From contig NZ_QEWQ01000001.1 of the NCBI RefSeq assembly GCF_003121845.1, positions 496,001-560,000 on the forward strand: a DNA stretch of 64,000 nucleotides, read 5' to 3'. Shown here piece after piece: positions 45,979 to 53,445 of the stretch; the stretch's first letter is position 1, and the number at the start of each line of letters is the position of its first letter. The position numbers and the translations under genes are program-made. This stretch comes from Ignatzschineria ureiclastica. Lineage in GTDB: Bacteria > Pseudomonadota > Gammaproteobacteria > Cardiobacteriales > Wohlfahrtiimonadaceae. The notes below the pieces were generated by a model. It was given only the letters and a program-made list of their open reading frames with translations, was not told the origin of the DNA and did not search any database.

Positions 45979-46278
45979 TTAGTAACCTAATCGTGCCATC
46001 TCAGCCTGAAACAGTGCTTCTGTAAACGGCTCACCGCTCTCTAGTAACATTCCTTGGGTATTTAATGCAGTCACCACTTCTGATAAGGTGGTTGCACCGC
46101 TAGAGAAAGCGGTAATAAGATTCTCTACAAGCGCCATCTCATAGGCTGAGGGTTCATGAGCACGATTTTGCCAAATCACATGTTTCACATCGCCAGGCAT
46201 CTGGATATTATTGATACCAGCATCAGGATTGGGGCGATTTTCCAGCCAAGTTCTGAGCTTCTCGTTATAATTTGCCAT
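45979..46278 (-). CDS. Small recombinase-like helix-turn-helix protein
   Basis: A 99-residue protein. The middle and end (NLITAFSSGATTLSEVVTALN, then EPFTEALFQAEMARLG) resemble the helix-turn-helix piece found at the end of serine recombinase DNA-binding domains. There is no catalytic domain, so it is not a recombinase. Such small proteins occur next to Rieske oxygenase genes; their role is not established. AAGGAG is in front of the ATG, and the next gene, the oxygenase, follows after 27 bases. It could be an oxygenase accessory factor or a local regulator. Confidence 0.65.
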   Translation of the reverse strand: MANYNEKLRTWLENRPNPDAGINNIQMPGDVKHVIWQNRAHEPSAYEMALVENLITAFSSGATTLSEVVTALNTQGMLLESGEPFTEALFQAEMARLGY

Positions 46279-46561
46279 CTTGTTTTCTCCTTTGGTTTAC
46301 TTTGATTTTCTTGGGCTAACAGAACCCTATTAAGTTTCGGCGTAGCAAAACCTATAGTGAGTTATCTTCCAATAACTCAACACATTGATATTATTCGTTA
46401 CATTGCTAAGCAGAGTAGATCAATAGGAGTTGTATACTCCATTATTTAATCTATCGGTTTATACCTTGATATTTATATCTATATTGATTCCGCTATCGCG
46501 AATCCTTCTATAGCCTCTGTAGCTTCTATGGCATTCAAATCAGAATAAAGATAATTATGAA
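46279..46561. other. Gap with hairpin between ferredoxin and HTH genes
   Basis: 283 bases without a gene inside the operon. An 8-bp perfect stem TGAGTTAT/ATAACTCA (46358-46379) is the only structure. It may reduce read-through or protect the downstream mRNA. The rest is AT-rich with short T/C-rich near-repeats (46430-46540). Confidence 0.45.
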
Positions 46562-46876
46562 TTATGCCGATTCTAGAGAGACCTTAATCATTCCCTCTTC
46601 CACTTTTACGGGATACGTTAATAGATTGCGACAACCTGGGCCACTCTGTAATTGACCTGTTTGAATATTAAAGATCGCTTCGTGTAAGGGACACTCAACT
46701 GTACCATCTTCCACAAAACCCTCTGTTAATAGCGCATAAGCGTGGGGACAAATATTCTCGATAGCAAAATAGTGATCTGCCACCTGAAATATTCCAATTT
46801 TAGTCTCACCAAGATCTACCGATTTTGGCATATATTCATCGACTTCACTCACCTGACATACGGCAACCCAATTCAT
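46562..46876 (-). CDS. Rieske-type ferredoxin
   Basis: A 104-residue [2Fe-2S] ferredoxin that carries electrons from the FAD reductase to the oxygenase. The Rieske ligands are in ENICPHAYALL and VECPLHEAIFN (C-x-H, 16-residue gap, C-x2-H). It is the first gene of the leftward operon, transcribed away from iclR, with AAGGAGGAG upstream. The length and lack of signal peptide match soluble non-heme-oxygenase ferredoxins. Confidence 0.93.
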   Translation of the reverse strand: MNWVAVCQVSEVDEYMPKSVDLGETKIGIFQVADHYFAIENICPHAYALLTEGFVEDGTVECPLHEAIFNIQTGQLQSGPGCRNLLTYPVKVEEGMIKVSLESA

Positions 46877-47216
46877 ACTTCTCCTCCTTATACCTTTTTT
46901 TAACTTCGGTATTTTATTTAAGTATTTTTATTTAAGTATTTCTATTAAGTGGTTTTGAATCTGTATGAGCCTTCTAGACTCTTTATCATTATGATGCGCT
47001 GATACGCTTTTTATTTTTTATGATTGATTGTTGCTATTATCGCAACTATTTTTCTTATATTTTTTGTTTTGTATATAAAACATCGTTTACTTTATAAAAC
47101 AATGATGTCAGAATACGATTAATAAAAGAATCTTGTCAAGGTTATTCTTCATTCCTCATCAAGATTTTAAAATTTTTGTCTAGAAAATAGGTGTTATCTA
47201 TTGCGAGAGGTTTTGT
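46877..47216. promoter_or_regulatory. Divergent promoter with paired IclR-like operators
   Basis: 340 bases separate the operon and its IclR gene. Two 16-bp imperfect palindromes, GTTTTGTATATAAAAC (47066-47081, 14 of 16 symmetric) and GTTTACTTTATAAAAC (47085-47100), are 19 bp apart. On the minus strand a TTGTTT (47102-47097) with TTTATA/TATATA about 17-19 bases on could be the operon promoter, so the sites would overlap it. A 13-14 bp tandem repeat (TATTTTTATTTAAG type, three copies) lies at 46910-46949. Confidence 0.55.
46910..46949. repeat. 13-14 bp tandem repeat, three copies
   Basis: TATTTTATTTAAG, TATTTTTATTTAAG and TATTTCTATTAAG run head to tail upstream of the ferredoxin gene. Confidence 0.8.
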
Positions 47217-48005
47217 ATGAATGAAGTAGAACAGAGCGATAAGTATCTTGTCCCCGGCCTAATACGTGGCTTAAAAATATTAGAGAGTTTTACCATAGAA
47301 CAGAATGAGATGAGCTTAGGGGATATTGCCAAAATTTTAGAGATTAATCGCTCTAGCGCCTTTCGATTAGTCCAAACATTAGAACATTGTGGATATCTTC
47401 TAAAAACAGCGCATAAAACTTATAAACTCAATGTAAAGGTTTTACAACTTGGTTATAGCGCTATTGAATCGATGAATATCCCACAACAAGTCACAACTAT
47501 TATGCAGAATTTGCGGGATCAGACTAAAGCGGCGGTTCATCTCTCTATGCTCGACCATACCGAAATTGTTTATCTCAATAATATTCAAGCCTTAGGGGCC
47601 TTTACTTCTAATATTCGCGTAGGAACTCGATGGCCTGCCTATGCGACGGTCATCGGTCAGTTACTTTTAGCACCCTTAAGCAATGAAGAGATCCAACAAC
47701 GTTTTAAATCGCTCAAAGCATGGACACGTTATTCCGACTCTACAGCAACCTCTATCGCTGAATTATTGCCCAAAATTGAAGTCGCTCGACAAGCCCCCTA
47801 CCTCATTAGCTGGAAAAACTTCAAACCCGATATGATCGCCTGTGCGGCTCCCATTAAAAATAGAGTCACTCATCAGACACAGTATGTTCTCTCTATTAGT
47901 TGCCCTGCTACTAGTTATGCCGATCGTGATACTTTCATCGCTGAAGTCGTACCAGCACTATTAAAGGCCACCGAAGAGATCTCCCAATTAATGAGTGCAA
48001 TCTAA
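47217..48005 (+). CDS. IclR-family transcriptional regulator
   Basis: A 262-residue regulator with the IclR layout: winged HTH at about 12-75 (GLKILESFT, MSLGDIAKILEINRSSAFRL, LEHCGYL) and a C-terminal effector domain (VHLSMLDHTEIVYLNNI, IRVGTRWPAYATVIGQLLL, CAAPIKN). It is divergent from the thirteen-gene catabolic operon, and palindromic sites lie between them. IclR proteins such as PcaR, PobR-like and CatR-type relatives sense aromatic ring-cleavage intermediates, so it is the likely pathway regulator. Activator versus repressor cannot be decided. Confidence 0.92.
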   Translation: MNEVEQSDKYLVPGLIRGLKILESFTIEQNEMSLGDIAKILEINRSSAFRLVQTLEHCGYLLKTAHKTYKLNVKVLQLGYSAIESMNIPQQVTTIMQNLRDQTKAAVHLSMLDHTEIVYLNNIQALGAFTSNIRVGTRWPAYATVIGQLLLAPLSNEEIQQRFKSLKAWTRYSDSTATSIAELLPKIEVARQAPYLISWKNFKPDMIACAAPIKNRVTHQTQYVLSISCPATSYADRDTFIAEVVPALLKATEEISQLMSAI

Positions 48006-48007
48006 GA

Positions 48008-48054
48008 TCCTGACTATTGATTGTCCTGACAATAATTATCCTGACAATAAAATC
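48008..48054. repeat. 16-bp tandem repeat, three copies
   Basis: TCCTGACTATTGATTG, TCCTGACAATAATTAT and CCTGACAATAAAATC follow directly after the iclR stop codon. Confidence 0.85.
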
Positions 48055-48126
48055 CCCCAAACAATATAGCCAATTTGGTTTAAGAAAAATATTTTTTAAC
48101 TGTCAGTATCGGATTTTAAAAAGAAT

Positions 48127-48230
48127 ATAAAACCTTATTAAACAATACTTGCAGGATGCCGGATAGAACAGCTTCCTTACTTGTTACAACTGATGCGCCG
48201 GCATTTTAATAAGCTTATTTTGAACCGATC
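48127..48230 (-). repeat. Second repeat family, copy C (inverted)
   Basis: About 104 bp; its reverse complement matches copies A and B from GATCGGTTCAAAATAAGCTT through ATGCCGGCGCATC and CTATCCGGCATCCTGCAAG to AATAAGGTTTTAT. Both palindrome arms (ATGCCGG, CCGGCAT) are intact. It lies beyond iclR, at the right boundary of the catabolic block, opposite in orientation to copy B at the left boundary. Confidence 0.88.
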
Positions 48231-48274
48231 TCACTATACTATAATTTATTTTTCAAAATCCATGACACATACAA

Positions 48275-48308
48275 AAAACACTTAATCACAAGTGCAATTA
48301 AGTGTTTT
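48275..48308. terminator. Bidirectional terminator between iclR and trhP
   Basis: A perfect 12-bp stem (AAAACACTTAAT 48275-48286 with ATTAAGTGTTTT 48297-48308) and a 10-base loop. T-rich DNA follows on both strands, stronger on the minus strand for trhP. Confidence 0.85.
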
Positions 48309-48356
48309 CTTTCGTCAATTTTAAATAACGAATCTATCAAGGTACTTCCTTAAAAA

Positions 48357-49805
48357 CTAATCCACATTCTCATCATTATCGAGATAACGGGCAAGCATCG
48401 TCATCTCATCGGAGGGGCCAATATCTGCCCAGACAACGTAGGCTGATCCTTTAGCAGAATCGATCACTTCTCCTTTCTCTGTCGTCATTTGACCAATCAC
48501 AATATCGCGATTGCCATGTTGATGAATCACTTCTAATCGATCCCCGGTTGAGAAACGATTTTTAGCCTGTAGTTTCGATAGACCTGTTTCGGCATCATAT
48601 TCCAATACTTCCGCCACATATTGTTGACGAGAGTGAATAGAATTGCCGGTCAGGTAATTCTGATAAGCATGGGGTGCATGACGTTGTAAGAAGCCTTCGG
48701 TATAACCCCGATTCGCCAAACCATCGAGCTTCCCATAGAGCTCAGGATTGAATTCTCGGCCCGCTAGAGCATCATCAATCGCTTGGCGATAGAGTTGCGT
48801 GGTTCGTGCGACATAGTAAGGGGATTTGGTACGGCCTTCGATTTTCAGAGAGTCCACACCGATCTCAATAAGCTTTTGTACATGCTGGATCGCCCGCAGA
48901 TCTCGAGAGTTCATGATATAAGTCCCATGCTCATCTTCACTGATCTCCATCCATTCGCCTTTACGCTGACCATTCTCTTGAATTAGATAAGGTTTAACTG
49001 CTTCAGGATGCGGTGTATAGGCTTTCCCTGTAGAGAGATCCGTATAAGCCACCTCATTCATCGCATCTTGGATAAAGGTCACAGGATTCACCCCGATATT
49101 AGGGTGTTGACTCTCTTCGCGGTAGATCTTCTGCATATCTGTTCCCACCGGTACTAGTTCCCCTTCCGGTGTTTCTATACCATCCGTTAAGCCATAATTC
49201 CAACGACAAGCATTGGTACAGGTCCCTTGATTCGCATCTCGATGATTGAAGTAACCCGATAGCAAGCAGCGACCAGAATAAGCGATACAGAGCGCACCAT
49301 GCACAAAGACCTCTAACTCCATATCCGGACACTCATTACGAATCTCCTCAATCTCATTCAGAGATAATTCCCGAGAGAGAATCACCCGCGTCAATCCTTG
49401 TTTCTGCCAAAATTGCACAGTAGCGCTATTCACCGCATTCGCCTGTACCGAGAGATGTATATCTTGATCCGGGAAACGCTCGCGCACCATCATAATAAGT
49501 CCTGGATCTGACATAATAAGCGCATCAGGTTTGAGCGCTAATACCGGCGACATATCATCTACGAAAGTCTTGAGTTTACCGCCATGAGGCATTGTATTCA
49601 CTGCTAGAAAGAATTTCTTTCCTAACTCATGGGCATAATCAATCCCCATCTTGACCCGCTCCGTATTACGGAAATCATTATTCCGTACCCGCAGACTATA
49701 ACGGGGTAAACCTGCATATACGGCATCAGCACCATAAGCATAGGCATATTGTAAATTTTTGAACGTCCCCGCCGGTGCGAGAAGTTCCACTGAACGTTGT
49801 TTCAT
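48357..49805 (-). CDS. trhP: tRNA 5-hydroxyuridine synthesis protein TrhP (YegQ), U32 peptidase family
   Basis: Member of the peptidase U32 family that in E. coli takes part in O2-independent hydroxylation of wobble uridine 34. The 482-residue frame starts at ATG 49805 (AAGGAA 9 bases upstream; an earlier in-frame start lacks support). Motifs: VELLAPAGTFKNLQYAYAYG, AVYAGLPRYSLRVRNN, and the U32 signature EVFVHGALCIAYSGRC with the Cys-rich NACRWNY region. The SLKIEGRTKSPYYVA segment follows. It is monocistronic. Function is assigned by similarity to YegQ. Confidence 0.92.
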   Translation of the reverse strand: MKQRSVELLAPAGTFKNLQYAYAYGADAVYAGLPRYSLRVRNNDFRNTERVKMGIDYAHELGKKFFLAVNTMPHGGKLKTFVDDMSPVLALKPDALIMSDPGLIMMVRERFPDQDIHLSVQANAVNSATVQFWQKQGLTRVILSRELSLNEIEEIRNECPDMELEVFVHGALCIAYSGRCLLSGYFNHRDANQGTCTNACRWNYGLTDGIETPEGELVPVGTDMQKIYREESQHPNIGVNPVTFIQDAMNEVAYTDLSTGKAYTPHPEAVKPYLIQENGQRKGEWMEISEDEHGTYIMNSRDLRAIQHVQKLIEIGVDSLKIEGRTKSPYYVARTTQLYRQAIDDALAGREFNPELYGKLDGLANRGYTEGFLQRHAPHAYQNYLTGNSIHSRQQYVAEVLEYDAETGLSKLQAKNRFSTGDRLEVIHQHGNRDIVIGQMTTEKGEVIDSAKGSAYVVWADIGPSDEMTMLARYLDNDENVD

Positions 49806-49996
49806 ATTATAAAGTTCCTTACAGGGGAAAACAGGCATTGCCTGCTAGTGCTCAAGCACTATCTTTGTGGGAAATATTGCTTTTGTTTAAACTCAAAGCA
49901 TCATAAAAGTTCAAAGCTGAACTAAGGCAAGGATTATACCTTGACTCCAAAATTTGTGGGGAAAAGTTTGATATTTTAATAAGGCAAATCTCAATC

Positions 49997-50023
49997 AAAA
50001 AGGCCAATCAATGTTGGCCTTTT
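49997..50023 (-). terminator. Terminator of the amidotransferase gene
   Basis: Stem AAAGGCCAA (49999-50007) with TTGGCCTTT (50014-50022), a 6-base loop, and five T next on the minus strand. It lies about 75 bases after the gene's stop. Confidence 0.85.
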
Positions 50024-50097
50024 CTCTCTTCTTCTCTGTTTTATAGACTTTCGATAAAAATGATCTGAATGATTTATCTCATCTCAGCATTCTCCGA

Positions 50098-51876
50098 CTA
50101 CAATCCCATCGACTCTAACCACATCTCAAGCAGCGCTGCTTGCCAGAGTTTAGAACCTTGAATATTGGTAAAGCTTGACGGGGCTTCTGGGTTTTTGATG
50201 AGATCTGCGATATAAGCTTGATTAAAGATACCCCGCGATTTCGCTTTCTCACTTGTCACTAAATCGGTCATCATCTCTAAGAATTCTCCGCGAACATATT
50301 TAAGCGCCGGCATTGGGAAGTACGCTTTTTTACGATCGATAATATCATCAGGTACACGACCTCTCGCGATCTCTTTTAAGATCCCTTTACCGTTATGCAT
50401 CAGTTTATATTCCGGCGGCATTGCCATCGTTAATTCCACTAAACGCTGATCTAAGAAAGGCATACGCGCCTCTAAACCATGCGCCATTGTCATATTATCC
50501 ACCCGTTTTACAGGATCATCTACTGCTAAGCGAGTCACATCAAAGCGTAATACTTTATCTAAAAATGTTTCTGCACCATCTCGTGTTAAATGATCCCGGA
50601 TAAAATCGCCGGCAATATCACCTACCTGATAGGGTTTTGTGAAAAGATCCAAAGTCTCTGAATGTGGCCGATCAAGATAATATTGTGAAAAACGCTCATA
50701 CGGATCAAATTCACCACTCTCTACCATTTGAGGATACCAGAAATAACCCGCAAAGAGCTCATCCGCACCCTGTCCACTCTGTACTACTGACGCTTTCGTT
50801 TTCACCTTTTCCGAGAGTAGATAGAAGCCAATGGCATCCTGCCCAAAGAGCGGTTCACTCATATTCCGCACCGCTTCCGGCAACCGGCGTAAAACCTCAC
50901 TATTCGGGATCTCAAATTTATAATGATCTGTTTGATACTTATCGACAAATTGATCTGAATAGAAGAATTCCGAGCCCTTCTCTTCCGGTTGATCTTCAAA
51001 GCCCACAGAGAAAGTTTGAATCCCTTTAATACCCGATTCAAGCGCGAGTGCCGTAATCAACGTGGAATCTAAGCCACCTGAGAGCAATACCCCCACCGGT
51101 TCATTCGCCGAGCCCATCTCTTTCACAACCGCCGAAGTTAATGCGCTCTCAATCACCTCTTTCCAGGTTTCGTGGTCATATTCAGGATAATCACGCTGTG
51201 CCGTTAAATTCCAATAACCCGTTTCTGTGGCCATTCCATTATGCTGCACCACCATATAGCTTCCCGGAGCGATTTTACGAATCCCTTTAAGGATCGTCAG
51301 TGGCGCCGGTACCACTGCGTGCAGAGAGTACATAAAGTGCAATGCTTCAGGATCAATCGAAGTATCTACATCTTGGCTCTGCATAATACTTTGGGTATTA
51401 GAACCAAAATAGAACGCCTCACCTGATTGACCAAAGCCGTAATAGAGTGGTTTTTTACCAAAACGGTCACGGACTAAAAGTAGTGTCTCTTCCGCATCAT
51501 TCCAAAGGGCAATGGCATAAGCACCATCGAGTTTCTCCACAAAGAGATTCCCCCAGCAGTGATACGCTTTCGTTAAGACTTCCGCCTGAGATTCGGTATA
51601 AAATTGATACCCCACTTCCCGAAGCTCTTCTCGAATTTCTGCCTGATTGTAAACCGTTCCATTGGTCGCCACAGCAATGCCGAGCGCTTCATCAAAGAAA
51701 GGTTCCATCCCATTACTCACCGCTTGCAAACGTGTATGGACTAATCCCACCATTTTCCGGCGAAAGATATTTGTACCATCTGGCCCGCGCTTGACAATAG
51801 GCTCTGCCATTTTCTGTAATAGTGATTCATCTACGGCAGTCTGATTTAACTTTAATACTCCAGCGATTCCACTCAT
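50098..51876 (-). CDS. Asparagine synthetase-like amidotransferase with defective glutaminase domain
   Basis: A 592-residue protein closest in layout and motifs to N-acetylglutaminylglutamine amidotransferase, an osmolyte-synthesis relative of AsnB. The C-terminal synthetase is intact: PP-loop VLLSGGLDSTLI, SVVQSGQGADELFAGY and DRKKAYFPMP. The N-terminal glutaminase is not: the catalytic Cys after Met is Ser (ATG AGT; MSGIAGV), and the Gln-binding residues equal to Glu76 and Asp98 of AsnB are Thr (TNGTVYN) and Gln (ESQAEV). Arg49 and Asn74 equivalents remain. It probably uses free ammonia or another nitrogen donor. The usual partner, N-acetylglutaminylglutamine synthetase, is not adjacent. 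Confidence 0.85.
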   Translation of the reverse strand: MSGIAGVLKLNQTAVDESLLQKMAEPIVKRGPDGTNIFRRKMVGLVHTRLQAVSNGMEPFFDEALGIAVATNGTVYNQAEIREELREVGYQFYTESQAEVLTKAYHCWGNLFVEKLDGAYAIALWNDAEETLLLVRDRFGKKPLYYGFGQSGEAFYFGSNTQSIMQSQDVDTSIDPEALHFMYSLHAVVPAPLTILKGIRKIAPGSYMVVQHNGMATETGYWNLTAQRDYPEYDHETWKEVIESALTSAVVKEMGSANEPVGVLLSGGLDSTLITALALESGIKGIQTFSVGFEDQPEEKGSEFFYSDQFVDKYQTDHYKFEIPNSEVLRRLPEAVRNMSEPLFGQDAIGFYLLSEKVKTKASVVQSGQGADELFAGYFWYPQMVESGEFDPYERFSQYYLDRPHSETLDLFTKPYQVGDIAGDFIRDHLTRDGAETFLDKVLRFDVTRLAVDDPVKRVDNMTMAHGLEARMPFLDQRLVELTMAMPPEYKLMHNGKGILKEIARGRVPDDIIDRKKAYFPMPALKYVRGEFLEMMTDLVTSEKAKSRGIFNQAYIADLIKNPEAPSSFTNIQGSKLWQAALLEMWLESMGL

Positions 51877-51961
51877 TTCCCTATCCTTTCTCTACTTTTT
51901 ATGGTTTGCAAACAGTGTGTAAAATTGATCAATTCCAGTCTGTTGATCGGGCTACTTCGCC

Positions 51962-52279
51962 TTACAGCATAAAGCTCTCACCGCAACCACATTCTGCTTT
52001 GGCATCCGGGTTACTAAACTTAAACATCCGATTAATGCCATCTTGAATATAATCAAGCGTTACATTTTGTAGATAAGGTAAAATTTCCTTATCAGCAACT
52101 ACCATAATGGGGCTTTCTAATAGGATTTCAACGCGATCATTCACTTGATCACAGAAATCAATATAGTATTTATAGCCTGAACAGCCTGATTTTTGGAGCG
52201 CTACGCGAATCGCTTCAGCACTGCTTCCCTCTAAATTTTTGACTAATTGTGTTTTTGCCGCATCCGTTACTGTAAACAT
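51962..52279 (-). CDS. A-type iron-sulfur carrier, IscA-like
   Basis: A 105-residue protein from ATG 52279 (GGGAG 5 bases upstream; a TTG start five codons earlier overlaps that site). It has the three conserved cysteines of A-type carriers, KSGCSGYKY and the C-terminal AECGCGESF, which bind iron or an Fe-S cluster for delivery to apoproteins. The end matches IscA/SufA more than ErpA. No isc or suf genes are nearby, so it stands alone, 85 bases upstream of the amidotransferase gene on the same strand. It is possibly co-transcribed with it. Confidence 0.88.
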   Translation of the reverse strand: MFTVTDAAKTQLVKNLEGSSAEAIRVALQKSGCSGYKYYIDFCDQVNDRVEILLESPIMVVADKEILPYLQNVTLDYIQDGINRMFKFSNPDAKAECGCGESFML

Positions 52280-52424
52280 CTTTTCTCCCTTCAATTATGC
52301 ATTTGACTTGGCATAATTGTGCAATGAAATATTCAATGACAATATAGAACTAAATTAGTGCTATTTTACCGTAAATAGCAAGAAATGGATATCACTTCTC
52401 TCTTTCAGCGATTCATTATTTAAT

Positions 52425-52500
52425 AATAGGCGCAATTTGCCAGCACGAGATTTATAAAAAATAGGATCATTCGCCCCGGAGGTGCAATAAATTTTCTTAG
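52425..52500 (-). repeat. Half copy of the multi-hairpin repeat
   Basis: In reverse orientation relative to the arrays at 24-27 kb, this keeps the GCCAGCACGAGATT / ATCATTCGCCCCGG part and the TTTTCTTAGTT edge, with diverged arms. It sits upstream of the toxin-antitoxin pair. Confidence 0.6.
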
Positions 52501-52576
52501 TTAATCAAATAATATTCCTACCAATTGAGCTAATTCCCACAATAGAATAAGATTAACTATACTGTAAGGAGATATT

Positions 52577-52819
52577 ATGATGAAGAGGCGCAATATGTTA
52601 GCAATACAATTACCTGATGATATTTCTACGCGATTAACGTCTATGGCTCAAAAAATGGGCAAAAGTAAAGAAGAGTATATTCAAGAAGCCATTTTGCAAC
52701 ATCTTGAAAAAATGGAAGAGTATTATGCTGCGCATCAAATGATTGATCGTATTAATCAAGGCGACGAACCGACTTACAGCAGTGATGAAGTGAGAAAAGA
52801 ACTTGGCCTGGAAAATTAA
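52577..52819 (+). CDS. RelB/ribbon-helix-helix antitoxin
   Basis: An 80-residue DNA-binding antitoxin. The N-terminus (MLAIQLPDDISTRLTSMAQKMG, written as strand then helix, followed by KSKEEYIQEAILQHLEKME) is a ribbon-helix-helix fold for DNA binding and dimerisation. The C-terminal tail would wrap the toxin. AAGGAG sits 5 bases before ATG 52577. The end of the gene overlaps the toxin start by 17 bases. Such operators are usually autorepressed. Confidence 0.88.
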   Translation: MMKRRNMLAIQLPDDISTRLTSMAQKMGKSKEEYIQEAILQHLEKMEEYYAAHQMIDRINQGDEPTYSSDEVRKELGLEN

Positions 52820-53075
52820 ATACTCTAAAGAGGCATTAAAAGCCCTCAAAAAGATTGATAAATTACAAGCCAAACGAATTCTAGACACTTTAGAATATAA
52901 AATTGCAGAACTCGATAATCCTCGAATTATGGGTAAATCATTACAAGGAAACTTAAAATCTCTGTGGCGTTATAGAATTGGGGATTACCGGGTATTATGT
53001 GATATTCAAGATGATGCATTTATAATTTTAGCTGTCTTTGTTGGTCATCGGAAAAATATTTATAAATTTTCTTAG
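52803..53075 (+). CDS. RelE/ParE-family toxin
   Basis: A 90-residue type II toxin, MAWKIKYSKEALKALKKIDK at the start, SLQGNLKSLWRYRIGDYRVLC in the middle and AVFVGHRKNIYKF at the end. The RYRIGDYRVL and GHRKNIY motifs are typical of RelE family mRNA interferases. The start is a TTG overlapping the antitoxin gene by 17 bases. Coupled and weak initiation would keep toxin below antitoxin. No alternative ATG fits the homology. Confidence 0.88.
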   Translation: MAWKIKYSKEALKALKKIDKLQAKRILDTLEYKIAELDNPRIMGKSLQGNLKSLWRYRIGDYRVLCDIQDDAFIILAVFVGHRKNIYKFS

Positions 53076-53091
53076 TCGTTCTAAATCCAAG

Positions 53092-53436
53092 CTGTCTCCC
53101 GGGGGAGGGAATATTTGCAATATTCAGATAAATCCCTTGCCCGCGGATGAAGCGTTCAAAGCCTCTCAGGAATTCAGAATAAAGTAAATGAGCCCTCAAT
53201 TATTCCGGCATTAAGAAATGCCACAATTGCCGGCGCGCGATTCATAAAAGAACGGGATCATTCCCCCCGGCGCTGAGATACATATTCTTAGTTGTATTAA
53301 ATAAAATCTGTCTCCCGGCGGGAGGGAATGCTTGCAAATCCAGAGAAATCCCGCGCCCGCGAGTAAGGCATTCAAAGCCTCCTAACCCTATACAAATCCC
53401 GCGCCCGCGGATGAGAGACTCTAATCGCTCGGTAAT
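53092..53436 (-). repeat. Two tandem 216-bp copies of the multi-hairpin repeat plus fragment
   Basis: Reverse orientation. CTGTCTCCCGG marks the copies at 53092 and 53308, a 216-bp period; the second is truncated and a third fragment (CAAATCCCGCGCCCGCGG) follows it. Each has GGGAGGGAAT...TTGCAA, CCGGCATTAAGAAATGCC and GCCGGCGCGCGATT parts. They fill the gap between the convergent toxin and BioC-like genes. Confidence 0.92.
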
Positions 53437-53445
53437 GAATGAGTT

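Noticed and set aside
45979-46278. Site-specific recombinase or mobile element remnant
   Set aside because: Only an HTH-like tail is present, with no catalytic domain; the gene has a good ribosome binding site and a tight operon position.
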